A DNA stretch of 37,486 nucleotides. Source: Erythrobacteraceae bacterium CCH12-C2 (GTDB lineage Bacteria > Pseudomonadota > Alphaproteobacteria > Sphingomonadales > Sphingomonadaceae). Below are positions 7,911-15,985 of the stretch, in pieces. The DNA lies in NCBI GenBank assembly GCA_001556995.1, contig LSKF01000066.1, positions 1-37,486 of the forward strand. The letters run 5' to 3'. The notes below the pieces were generated by a model. That model was not told the origin of the DNA. It was given only the letters and a program-made list of their open reading frames with translations, and made no database searches. The position numbers and the translations under genes are program-made. Every line of letters begins with the position of its first letter. Positions within the stretch are counted from its first letter, which is position 1.

Positions 7911-10052
7911 GTGCCCCACGCAAGAACCATCCCGCATCCCATCCGATACTTCGCTGCATGGGTGCTTGCGCTCGTCGCAAGTCTGGCGCTCGCTGGCGCT
8001 GCCCACGCGCAGCAATCCACGCCCGATGCCGGTGGGATCGGATCGGACAATATCGCGGTCACGCTCCATGCCGAGGGCCAGCCCGTGGCGGGCAAGGAAT
8101 GGCTGCTCGCGCTGCACTTCATCCCCAAGGGGCCGGAATGGCACGGCTATTGGTCGAACCCCGGCGATGCAGGTGCTGGGATGGTGCTCGCGCTCGACCT
8201 GCCGCCCGATTGGGAGGTGGGTGAGGCCCGCTATCCGGTGCCCAAGCGGCTGGTGATCGCGGGGCTGATGAACCACGTTTACGAAGGACCCTACACCGTG
8301 CTGGTGCCCGTGGTGCCGGGGCCGAGCGCGGCGTCCTTTGGACCTGGCCCGGTCAAGGGCACGGTCGATTACCTCGCCTGCACCAATGAAATCTGCGTGC
8401 CGCAATCGGCACAGCTGACCGCGCAGGAGGGCGGCGATTTTGTCCGTTGGCGGGCAGAGGTCGCGCCGCTGCTCGATGCCGAGGCGACGTTTGCGATCAA
8501 GGGCAAGACCTTGCGCATCGGCATCCCGCTGCCTGCGGGCGTGGCGCTGACCGATCCCCATGTGTTTGTCGGCAACAAGCAGCTGGTGGCCTATGCTGCC
8601 GCGCAGACCTTTCGCCGCTTGGGCGATATGCTGGTGGCCGAAATCCCGCTCGATGAATTTGGCGACGGCAAGGCCGATGCGCTCACCGGTATCCTCGCCT
8701 TTGGTGACGGCGGCGGGGTGCGCTTTGCGGCGGCGCTAGGGGTTGTGCCGAGCGGGGGAGAGCTGATCGCAGGGCCCGAGATGGCCGCCGTCACCCCGCC
8801 GCTGTGGACGCTGATCCTCGGCGCGCTCGCAGGGGGCTTGCTGCTCAACATCATGCCCTGCGTCTTCCCGATCCTGAGCCTCAAGGCCCTGAGCCTCGCC
8901 CGCGCCAGCGAGAGCGAGGCCAAGGCGCGCTCTGAGGGGCTGGCCTATACCGCAGGCGTGGTGCTGGCCTGTGTCGGGCTCGGCGGGCTGCTCTTGGCGC
9001 TGCGCGCGGCGGGGGAGCAGGTCGGCTGGGCGTTCCAGCTGCAAGAGCCGGGCGTGGTGGTGGCGCTGCTGGTGCTGGCGGCTGCGATCACGGCGAATTT
9101 TGCCGGGCTGTTCGAGCTGCCGTCGCTGTCTGTCAGCGGCGGGGGCAAGCCTGCGGGCGCTTTTGCTACCGGTTTGCTCGCCGCCTTTGTGGCTACGCCT
9201 TGCACCGGGCCCTTCATGGCCGCGGCACTCGGCGCGGCGCTGCTGCTGCCCACCCCGCAGGCGCTGCTGCTGTTCGCGCTGTTGGGGCTGGGTCTGGCGC
9301 TGCCCTTCCTCGCGCTGGGCTTTATCCCGGCGCTGCGGCGGATGCTGCCCAAGCCCGGCGCGTGGATGGAGCGGTTCCGGCGGATCATGGCAATCCCGAT
9401 GGGGCTGACGGCGCTCGCGCTTTTGTGGCTCACGGTGCAATTGGGCGGGCGGCCCTTTGGCCTCATCGCGTTGGTGCTGGTGGCAGGCGTGATCGCGGCG
9501 CTGTTTGTCACCGGGCGCTTGCAGCGCCGGGGCAAGATGGCTTGGCCCGCCTTTGGCCTCGTCGCCGCGCCCTTCCTCGCCTTTGCCGCTATCGCCTTGC
9601 CTTCGGTCTATGCGGCGGGCGGGGAGAAGACGAGCGCCAGCATTCACGATAGGGTCCCCTTCAGCCGCGAAGCCCTCGCCGAAGCGCGCGCGAGCGGCAA
9701 GCCAGTGTTCCTGTGGTTCACCGCTGACTGGTGCGTGACCTGCAAGGTCAACGAAGCCACCTCGATCGAGCGCGAGGCGGTGCGCGCGGCCTTTGCCGAT
9801 GCGGGTGTGGTGATGATGGTCGGCGACTGGACCCGACGCGACGAGGCGATCACCGCCTTCCTGACCGAGCAAGGCGCTGCCGGGGTGCCGCTCTACCTGT
9901 GGTATGCCCCGGGCGCTGCCACGCCGGAGCAATTGCCGCAGGTGTTCACGCCGGACCTGCTGATTGACCGGGCAAAGGCGAAAGCGACTTCTGCTGCTGC
10001 GGCTCGCCGCGACACGCCTCCACCAGCTGGAACGGCAGCGGGCTCGGGTTAA
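7911..10052 (+). CDS. DsbD/ScsB-type thiol:disulfide interchange protein
   Basis: A 713-residue membrane protein that carries electrons from cytoplasmic thioredoxin to periplasmic thiol proteins. In order: signal peptide (about 1-33, AHA cleavage), a periplasmic immunoglobulin-like domain with the pair C157/C162 in ACTNEIC, a membrane domain of about eight segments with C317 (MPCVFP) and C431 (TPCTGP), and a C-terminal thioredoxin domain with WC608VTC611K. All three redox centres are intact. The N-domain pair and the length resemble ScsB more than classical DsbD. It starts with GTG at 7911. Its last 107 bases overlap an opposing lipoprotein gene. Confidence 0.92.
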   Translation: MPHARTIPHPIRYFAAWVLALVASLALAGAAHAQQSTPDAGGIGSDNIAVTLHAEGQPVAGKEWLLALHFIPKGPEWHGYWSNPGDAGAGMVLALDLPPDWEVGEARYPVPKRLVIAGLMNHVYEGPYTVLVPVVPGPSAASFGPGPVKGTVDYLACTNEICVPQSAQLTAQEGGDFVRWRAEVAPLLDAEATFAIKGKTLRIGIPLPAGVALTDPHVFVGNKQLVAYAAAQTFRRLGDMLVAEIPLDEFGDGKADALTGILAFGDGGGVRFAAALGVVPSGGELIAGPEMAAVTPPLWTLILGALAGGLLLNIMPCVFPILSLKALSLARASESEAKARSEGLAYTAGVVLACVGLGGLLLALRAAGEQVGWAFQLQEPGVVVALLVLAAAITANFAGLFELPSLSVSGGGKPAGAFATGLLAAFVATPCTGPFMAAALGAALLLPTPQALLLFALLGLGLALPFLALGFIPALRRMLPKPGAWMERFRRIMAIPMGLTALALLWLTVQLGGRPFGLIALVLVAGVIAALFVTGRLQRRGKMAWPAFGLVAAPFLAFAAIALPSVYAAGGEKTSASIHDRVPFSREALAEARASGKPVFLWFTADWCVTCKVNEATSIEREAVRAAFADAGVVMMVGDWTRRDEAITAFLTEQGAAGVPLYLWYAPGAATPEQLPQVFTPDLLIDRAKAKATSAAAARRDTPPPAGTAAGSG

Positions 10053-10539
10053 GGCGGACTAGCCCCGCGCCTGCGACTGTCACCGTCGCTTCGTTGGTGG
10101 TTTTGAAGGCGTCCCACCCTTGGGCCAGCGCCGGAACGTCCCCCTGCCACAACATCCGCCCGCCGACGTCGGTCGCATCGACCGGAAAACGTCCGATCGC
10201 CCCCCGCCCGATCAACGCCAGCAGCGCGCCTGCGCCATCATCCGCCGGGGCATGTCGGGTGATCCTCAGCCGTGCGTTGGGGCTCGCCGGGGCGAGGCAT
10301 TCCAGCGCCACCAGCACTGGCTGGCCCGGAACGCCGTAAACGAGCCGCAGCGGATTGGCAGTGCTGGCCCAAAGCGCGTCCGTGGTGTCGGGCGAGGGCA
10401 GCGGCTCGGATGGCCCACCCGCCGCGGGACGCAGTGACACCCGCGCCATCGCAGCATCCGTAGGCGGCGGCTTGCATCCTGACAGGGCACCCGCCAGCGC
10501 CCCCATCAGGGCCAGCCCAGCCAGCAGTTTCGCCCGCAT
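9946..10539 (-). CDS. Lipoprotein of unknown function
   Basis: A 197-residue protein starting at ATG 10539 (an in-frame GTG one codon upstream is also possible). It has a signal sequence with lipobox LSGC, so it should be lipid-anchored. The body (LRLVYGVPGQPVLVALECLA and onward) suggests a compact beta-rich domain that I do not recognise. The start shares one base with the stop of the S10 peptidase gene (TGATG), so the two are coupled. The 3' end overlaps the opposing dsbD-like gene by 107 bases. The segment PLPFQLVEACRG, which looks like the natural end of the domain, falls inside the overlap, so the overlap is probably real coding on both strands. Confidence 0.75.
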   Translation of the reverse strand: MRAKLLAGLALMGALAGALSGCKPPPTDAAMARVSLRPAAGGPSEPLPSPDTTDALWASTANPLRLVYGVPGQPVLVALECLAPASPNARLRITRHAPADDGAGALLALIGRGAIGRFPVDATDVGGRMLWQGDVPALAQGWDAFKTTNEATVTVAGAGLVRLNPSPLPFQLVEACRGEPQQQKSLSPLPGQSAGPA

Positions 10540-12047
10540 CACCGGGCGCGGATGAAGGCGCGGATGTCGGCGCTCAGCTTGGCGCGGTCTTCATCGCGAA
10601 TATACATCATGTGGCCCGCGTCATAATAGGTCCAGGTGATCCGGTCCTGCGGGATCCCGGTGCGCTTCAAGGAATATTCCGCGCCAAAGAAGGGTGTGGC
10701 GAAATCATACCAGCCCTGCGCGCTCAGCACCCTGAGCTGGCTGTTCTGCCGCAGCGCCTGCCCGATCAGCGGCGCCACATTAAGGTAAGCGCCGCGCCCG
10801 TCTCCGCCCAGGCTCCAGTCCCAGTTGCGCCCCGGCTCGCGTCCGATCGACTGATATTCGCGGGTCGTCTGATAGCCCAGTGTCTCTCGCGACCAGCTGT
10901 TGATCGCGGCGGTGTAGCCCGCGTCGATCCCGTAGAAGCTGGGATCATTGTCGGGCGTCTCCCCGGCGTTGTCGTAATCGACCCCGGTATAGCGCGCGTC
11001 GAGCCGCCCGATAGTCAGCCCCCGGTCGCGCAGCAGCTCCTTGTAGAAACGCTGATCGGTGACGCGCAGGTCTGCCTGTTCGAGATAGGTTTCCGAAAGG
11101 CCGGTCAGGCGCGACAATTCCTTGCGCACTGCGGCGCGTTCTGCGGCGGGCAAGTCCTGACCCTTGAGCAAGGCTGTGGCGAACGGCCCGATGGCGAAGC
11201 GGCGCGCTTCCCCGACGATCGCTTCGACCGAGGGGGCTTCGACCTTGCCGTGATACCACGCCGCCGCCGCCATGTTGGGCAGGGTGACGATATAGGCGAG
11301 TTCGTTCCCCGGCGTCGGCTCGCGCCCAGCGAAATCGAGGATGGTCGAGATCAGGATCAGCCCGTTAAGCCCGACGTCATTGTAGGTGCTGCCCTCCAGC
11401 TCATCCGCGACCATGGCGGTGCGGGTGGTGCCGTAGCTTTCGCCGCCGAGGAATTTGGGGCTGTTCCAGCGGCCATTCTCGTTCAGCCACAGCCGGATGA
11501 CCTTGGCGACGGCGCGGCCATCTTGCCTGAGGCCGTAGTACTTCTTGGGATCGGTGCCGGGCAGGAGATGGCTGAAGCCGGTGCCGGGCGGATCGATGAA
11601 CACGAGGTCGGCGACATCGAGCAGGCTGTCGGGGTTGTCGAGCAGCGGATAGGGCGGGGCGCCATCGTCCTTCGCGTTGGACGGTATTGCCACGCGCTTC
11701 GGCCCGAAAGCCCCCATCTGGAGCCACACCGAACCTGAGCCGGGGCCACCGTTGTAGATGAAGAACACCGGGCGAGAGGGGTCGGCGGGGGTTTTTACAT
11801 AGGAGGTGGTGACGATGACCGCCTCGGGCTTGCCCGCCTCGTCCGAGAGGATCGTGTCGGCGATAGTGGCGCGATAGGTGATGCGCTGCCCCCCGAAGGT
11901 GCCGGTAAGGTCGCGGGTGCGGGCCTGCGGTGTTGGCGCTGCGGCGGGCTTGGCCGCCTCAGCCTTGGGCGCATCCTGCGCCGCGATGGGGGCGGGAAGG
12001 GCAGTGAGGCTCAGCGCGGCGAGGCTGGCGAGGAATCGGATGCTCAT
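10539..12047 (-). CDS. S10-family serine carboxypeptidase-like peptidase, secreted
   Basis: A 502-residue protein with a signal peptide (about residues 1-23, ending PIAAQ) and an alpha/beta-hydrolase peptidase domain. Visible: GGPGSGS (oxyanion region), GESYGTT with the nucleophile serine in the G-x-S-x-G elbow, and YDAGHMMY near the C-terminus with the catalytic histidine. These are S10 carboxypeptidase hallmarks. A periplasmic role in trimming peptides from their C-termini is inferred from the family. It is transcribed with the downstream lipoprotein gene, which overlaps its stop codon. uvrB ends 44 bases upstream on the same strand. Confidence 0.92.
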   Translation of the reverse strand: MSIRFLASLAALSLTALPAPIAAQDAPKAEAAKPAAAPTPQARTRDLTGTFGGQRITYRATIADTILSDEAGKPEAVIVTTSYVKTPADPSRPVFFIYNGGPGSGSVWLQMGAFGPKRVAIPSNAKDDGAPPYPLLDNPDSLLDVADLVFIDPPGTGFSHLLPGTDPKKYYGLRQDGRAVAKVIRLWLNENGRWNSPKFLGGESYGTTRTAMVADELEGSTYNDVGLNGLILISTILDFAGREPTPGNELAYIVTLPNMAAAAWYHGKVEAPSVEAIVGEARRFAIGPFATALLKGQDLPAAERAAVRKELSRLTGLSETYLEQADLRVTDQRFYKELLRDRGLTIGRLDARYTGVDYDNAGETPDNDPSFYGIDAGYTAAINSWSRETLGYQTTREYQSIGREPGRNWDWSLGGDGRGAYLNVAPLIGQALRQNSQLRVLSAQGWYDFATPFFGAEYSLKRTGIPQDRITWTYYDAGHMMYIRDEDRAKLSADIRAFIRAR

Positions 12048-12070
12048 AGGGCCGGGGAGTGACAGGCTTG

Positions 12071-12091
12071 GCGGCGCGGTTCAAGCGCCGC
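12071..12091 (-). terminator. Hairpin just after uvrB, possible terminator or attenuator
   Basis: Perfect 7-base arms, GCGGCGC (12071-12077) and GCGCCGC (12085-12091), with a 7-base loop, directly after the uvrB stop codon. No T-run follows, so intrinsic termination would be weak. It sits just before the S10 peptidase start at 12047. Confidence 0.4.
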
Positions 12092-14287
12092 TCAAGGCTT
12101 TCCGCCCATCTTCTTATAGCGCGTCTTTCCGTACCGCGTCTTGCGCGTCCCCGGCTTGCCCTCGTTGCTCCGCCCCACAATCGGTGCGCGCTTCTCGCCA
12201 TCGGGGATGCCAAGCTCATCCGCTTCAAGCCGCCGGATTTCGTCGCGCAACCGGCCCGCCTCCTCGAACTCCAGATTGGCGGCGGCGTCGCGCATGCGCT
12301 TTTCGAGGTCTTCGATGTAACTCCGCAGGTTGTGCCCGACGAGGTTGTTGCGCTCCGGATCGCCGGTGTCCACCAGCACAGAATCCTGCGCGGCGGAGTG
12401 GGCGACGATATCGTGGATGTTGCGCTTGATCGTCTGCGGCGTGATGCCGTGTTCGGCGTTGAACGCCTCCTGCTTGGCGCGGCGGCGGTCGGTTTCGGCG
12501 AGCGCGCGCTCCATGCTGCCGGTGATGCGGTCGGCGTAGAGGATCACCCGGCCATCGACATTGCGCGCGGCGCGGCCGATGGTCTGGATCAGCGAGGTTT
12601 CGCTTCGCAGGAAGCCTTCCTTGTCGGCATCCAAGATGCACACCAGCCCGCATTCAGGAATGTCGAGGCCTTCGCGCAGCAGGTTGATCCCCACCAGCAC
12701 GTCATAGACGCCAAGACGCAAGTCGCGGATCAGCTCGATACGCTCCAGCGTCTCCACGTCAGAGTGCATGTAGCGCACCCTGACCCCCGCCTCATGCATG
12801 AATTCGGCGAGATCCTCCGCCATGCGCTTGGTCAGGGTGGTCACCAGCGTGCGATAGCCCAATTTGGCGGTCGCCTTGCATTCGGTGATGCAGTCCTGCA
12901 CCTGATCCTCGACCGGGCGGATCGTGACGGGCGGATCAATCAGCCCGGTGGGGCGGATCACCTGTTCGGCGAAGACCCCGCCGGTCTGCTCCATCTCCCA
13001 GCTGCCCGGCGTGGCGCTGACGGCAAAGGTCTGCGGGCGCATCGCGTCCCATTCGTTGAAGCGCAGCGGGCGGTTGTCGATGCAGCTTGGCAAGCGGAAG
13101 CCGTATTCGGCGAGCGTCAGCTTGCGGCGGTGGTCGCCCTTCGCCATCGCGCCGATCTGCGGAACGGTCTGGTGGCTTTCATCGACGAACAGCAGGGCGT
13201 TTTCGGGGAGGTATTCGAACAGGGTCGGCGGGGGTTCGCCGGGGAGCCTGCCGGTCAGGAAGCGGGAATAGTTCTCGATCCCCGCGCATGAGCCGGTGGC
13301 CGCGATCATTTCGAGGTCAAAGTGCGTGCGCTGTTCCAACCGCTGGCGTTCGAGCAATTTGCCCTCCGCCTCCAGCTCCTTGAGCCGTTCCTCCAGCTCG
13401 AACTTGATCGCAGCCATCGCCTGTTTCATCGTCGGCCCCGGCGTGACATAGTGCGAATTGGCATAGACCCGCACCTTGTCCAGCCGCGCTCCCTTGGTGC
13501 CGGTCAGCGGGTCGAATTCGGCGATCTCCTCGATCTCGTCCCCGAAGAAACTGATGCGCCAGGCCATGTCTTCGTAGTGCGAGGGGAAGATTTCCAAGCT
13601 GTCCCCGCGCACCCGGAAATTGCCGCGCGTGAAGCTCGCGTCATTGCGCTTGTATTGCAGCGCGACGAGCTTGCGGATCAATTCGCGCTGGTCGACGCTC
13701 TCGCCGACCTTGATGTCGAAGATCATCGCCGAATAGGTTTCGACCGAGCCGATACCATACAGGCACGAGACTGAGGCGACGATGATCACGTCGTCGCGCT
13801 CCAGCAGCGCGCGGGTGGCCGAGTGGCGCATCCGGTCGATCGCTTCGTTTACGCTGGATTCCTTCTCGATATAGGTATCCGAGCGCGGCACATAGGCTTC
13901 GGGCTGGTAGTAATCGTAATAGCTGACAAAATATTCGACCGCGTTTTCGGGAAAGAAGCTCTTGAATTCGCCGTATAACTGCGCGGCGAGGATCTTGTTG
14001 GGGGCAAGGATCAGCGCCGGGCGTTGCAGCGTCTCGATCACCTTGGCCATGGTGAAGGTCTTGCCCGAGCCGGTGACGCCGAGCAGCACCTGCGTCTTTT
14101 CCCCCGCCAGCGCGCTTTCGCACAGTTCCTTGATCGCGGTCGGCTGATCGCCTGCCGGTTCATAGTCCGACACCAGCTTGAACGGGATGCCGCCCATCGA
14201 CTTGTCGGGACGGGCGGGGCGGTGGGGGGTGAAGTCCGCGCCCGTCTCGGGCTCGTCCAACCCCCTGCGGATCACGAGTTCAGCCAT
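12092..14287 (-). CDS. uvrB: Excinuclease ABC subunit B
   Basis: A 731-residue nucleotide-excision-repair helicase that receives damaged DNA from UvrA and positions UvrC for incision. It shows Walker [11 protein letters not shown] (70-79), the damage-clamping beta-hairpin region [20 protein letters not shown] (motif II), QTIGRAARN (motif VI), and a C-terminal UVR coiled-coil motif ([19 protein letters not shown]) that contacts UvrC. The frame extends 30 codons upstream, but ATG 14287 (MAELVIRRG) fits the family better. A roughly 35-residue basic tail follows the UVR motif ([10 protein letters not shown]), common in alphaproteobacteria. No alphaproteobacterial LexA box is visible upstream. Confidence 0.96.
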   Translation of the reverse strand: MAELVIRRGLDEPETGADFTPHRPARPDKSMGGIPFKLVSDYEPAGDQPTAIKELCESALAGEKTQVLLGVTGSGKTFTMAKVIETLQRPALILAPNKILAAQLYGEFKSFFPENAVEYFVSYYDYYQPEAYVPRSDTYIEKESSVNEAIDRMRHSATRALLERDDVIIVASVSCLYGIGSVETYSAMIFDIKVGESVDQRELIRKLVALQYKRNDASFTRGNFRVRGDSLEIFPSHYEDMAWRISFFGDEIEEIAEFDPLTGTKGARLDKVRVYANSHYVTPGPTMKQAMAAIKFELEERLKELEAEGKLLERQRLEQRTHFDLEMIAATGSCAGIENYSRFLTGRLPGEPPPTLFEYLPENALLFVDESHQTVPQIGAMAKGDHRRKLTLAEYGFRLPSCIDNRPLRFNEWDAMRPQTFAVSATPGSWEMEQTGGVFAEQVIRPTGLIDPPVTIRPVEDQVQDCITECKATAKLGYRTLVTTLTKRMAEDLAEFMHEAGVRVRYMHSDVETLERIELIRDLRLGVYDVLVGINLLREGLDIPECGLVCILDADKEGFLRSETSLIQTIGRAARNVDGRVILYADRITGSMERALAETDRRRAKQEAFNAEHGITPQTIKRNIHDIVAHSAAQDSVLVDTGDPERNNLVGHNLRSYIEDLEKRMRDAAANLEFEEAGRLRDEIRRLEADELGIPDGEKRAPIVGRSNEGKPGTRKTRYGKTRYKKMGGKP

Positions 14288-14409
14288 GCGGAACATATGT
14301 AGCCCTGATGCGCGAATGTGAAGGCCCGCAGCGAAATGCGCCTCCATTGCTTCCGCATTTGCGTTACTATGACGCACAACGCGAAAATTCAGCAGCAGGA
14401 GCCTGACCC

Positions 14410-14943
14410 ATGAAGCGCATCACTATCCTCACCGCAGCCGGGGCGCTGCTGCTTGCGGGCTGTTCGGACGGCAATGCCGATGCCGATGGCAATGGCGAGG
14501 TCAGCGCCGCAGAAGTCGCCGCCAAGGCCGAAGCGGCGGGGATCAAGCCGCAGCCGGGGCTCTACAAGGCCACCATCACCATGACCGGTATCGACATCCC
14601 CGGCATGCCCGCTGAAATGGCGGGTCATGGTGCAGGCATGGTCACCACCACCGAGGATTGCCTCACCCAGGCCGAAGTCGACAAGGGCTTTGAAGAGCTG
14701 ATGAAGCAGGGCCAGAACGGCGAATGCAGCTATGAAAGCTTCAGCCTCAAGGACGGCAAGATGGACGGGGTCATGGTGTGCAAGACCCCCGAAGGATCGG
14801 CGCGCATGACCCTGACCGGCAACGCCACGCCGACCACATCGGAGTTCACCGCCAGCACCAAGATGAAGTTCGAAGGGATGGGCGAGGCGACGATGAACTT
14901 CACCGCCAAGCATGAACGCATCGGGGATTGCCCCGCCAAGTAG
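14410..14943 (+). CDS. DUF3617-like lipoprotein with an EF-hand-like loop
   Basis: A 177-residue lipoprotein with lipobox LLAGC (C18). Directly after the anchor comes a 12-residue loop [12 protein letters not shown] (24-35), matching the EF-hand calcium-loop pattern D-x-D-x-N-G-x-V-x-x-x-E. The rest resembles DUF3617: GLYKATITM, a later EDCLT, GECSY, VMVCKT and a final GDC, giving four cysteines that could form two disulfides. The function of DUF3617 is unknown. Calcium binding is only an inference, since the helix normally before the loop is missing. The gene stands alone, divergent from uvrB. Confidence 0.8.
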   Translation: MKRITILTAAGALLLAGCSDGNADADGNGEVSAAEVAAKAEAAGIKPQPGLYKATITMTGIDIPGMPAEMAGHGAGMVTTTEDCLTQAEVDKGFEELMKQGQNGECSYESFSLKDGKMDGVMVCKTPEGSARMTLTGNATPTTSEFTASTKMKFEGMGEATMNFTAKHERIGDCPAK

Positions 14944-14952
14944 GCAGCGGGG

Positions 14953-14989
14953 TGAATTGTGTCGGTTATGTTACGCTGATGACAATTCA
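14953..14989. promoter_or_regulatory. Perfect 8-base inverted repeat, candidate operator
   Basis: TGAATTGT (14953-14960) and ACAATTCA (14982-14989) are exact complements separated by 21 bases, in an AT-rich patch just upstream of the hydrolase start at 15025. Spacing of about 29 bases centre-to-centre is near three helical turns. It may be a binding site for a dimeric regulator or part of a weak hairpin. Confidence 0.4.
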
Positions 14990-15024
14990 TTGAACATTCA
15001 GCGCGCATCTGGCTTGTGCGCCTG

Positions 15025-15894
15025 ATGGCACTTCCGCGATTCACCCCTCAACTCCCGCGCTTTCAGGCGTCGCTGCCTGCGGGTCTGCCCGCGCCGCTGA
15101 TCGCCGCAGCGGCGGCAGCGGGGGCGCAGGCGCAACAGGCCTATGCGAGTAGCGAATTTGCGCGCCGCGTGGCCTTGGCGCGCGAGGTCTGCCCTGAGGA
15201 ATTCGAAAGCGGCAAGCCGCACCTCTCCCGCTTGCTGGGCGAGGCGGCGATCCTGCTTGAGCCGCTGCGCCGTTCGCGACGTCAGCTGGAGATCCCGACA
15301 AGCGCCAATCCGCAGGTGGTGCTGATCCTCCCCGGCTTTGGCACGCGGCCGGGCCGGATGCGCTATCTGGCGCAGCAGCTGGAAGCGGCGGGGCACATCA
15401 CCAAGCGCTGGGGGCAGGGCCGCAATTGGGGGCCGAACGCCGAACGGTTCGAGGCGATCGAGGCGCGGCTCAGCGAGCTTCATGCGCGCCACGGACGTAA
15501 GGTGGTGCTGCTCGGGTGGAGCCTCGGCGGGCTTTATGCGCGCGAGCTGGCCAAGCGGCAGCCTGATGCGGTCGCCAAGGTCATCACCATGGGCTCCCCT
15601 TTCTCAGGCTCCCCGCGCGCCAACAATGTCTGGCGCGCCTATCAGTTCATCACCGGTCATTCGGTCGATGCCCCGCCGGTTGAGGCCGAACTCGCCGTGA
15701 AGCCCCCGGTCGAAACGGTCGCGTTGTGGAGCGCCAATGACGGCGCGATTGCCCCGCGCTGCGCCGCCGGCCGCCCGGGCGAGCGCGACCGCGCGATTGC
15801 ACTTCGCTGCACGCATCTGGGCTTCACCTATGATCCGCAGGTGGTGCGAACCGTGCTGCGCGAGCTTGAGATCACCCGCTCACCAACCGCCTGA
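15025..15894 (+). CDS. Alpha/beta-hydrolase fold protein (lipase/esterase-like)
   Basis: A 289-residue protein with a core strand ILPGFGTRPG (101-110), a nucleophile elbow GWSLGG with S166, a probable acid in SANDG (about 240), and a candidate histidine in CTHLGF near the C-terminus. The first 40 residues are Ala-rich but do not form a clear signal peptide. TMGSPFSGS after the nucleophile is typical of lipase/PGAP1-like hydrolases, so a lipid ester substrate is plausible but unproven. ATG 15025 is preferred over a GTG nine bases upstream. It lies just before the Anbu gene set on the same strand, separated by a palindrome-rich promoter region, so it is probably a separate unit. Confidence 0.8.
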   Translation: MALPRFTPQLPRFQASLPAGLPAPLIAAAAAAGAQAQQAYASSEFARRVALAREVCPEEFESGKPHLSRLLGEAAILLEPLRRSRRQLEIPTSANPQVVLILPGFGTRPGRMRYLAQQLEAAGHITKRWGQGRNWGPNAERFEAIEARLSELHARHGRKVVLLGWSLGGLYARELAKRQPDAVAKVITMGSPFSGSPRANNVWRAYQFITGHSVDAPPVEAELAVKPPVETVALWSANDGAIAPRCAAGRPGERDRAIALRCTHLGFTYDPQVVRTVLRELEITRSPTA

Positions 15895-15903
15895 AGGATA
15901 ATT

Positions 15904-15964
15904 GCGCAAATTTGCGCGCGCGCTTCCCTTTTGCAAAAGCCCCGTTACATTGTTGCAATGCAAC
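15904..15964. promoter_or_regulatory. Cluster of palindromes upstream of the ATP-grasp/Anbu gene set
   Basis: Within 61 bases lie a perfect 14-base palindrome GCGCAAATTTGCGC (15904-15917), a perfect 10-base palindrome TTTTGCAAAA (15929-15938), and overlapping CATTG-TTG-CAATG (15948-15960) and GTTGCA-A-TGCAAC (15952-15964). The shared TTGC/GCAA half-site recurs, suggesting repeated sites for one dimeric regulator in the promoter of the downstream cluster. Confidence 0.55.
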
Positions 15965-15985
15965 TAAGGGGTTGTGCGGGGGTCA

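Noticed and set aside
14291..14302. GAACATATGTAG upstream of uvrB resembling a Gram-positive SOS (LexA) box
   Set aside because: It overlaps the first codons of the uvrB leader, is only half symmetric, and alphaproteobacterial LexA uses GTTC-N7-GTTC, which is not present.
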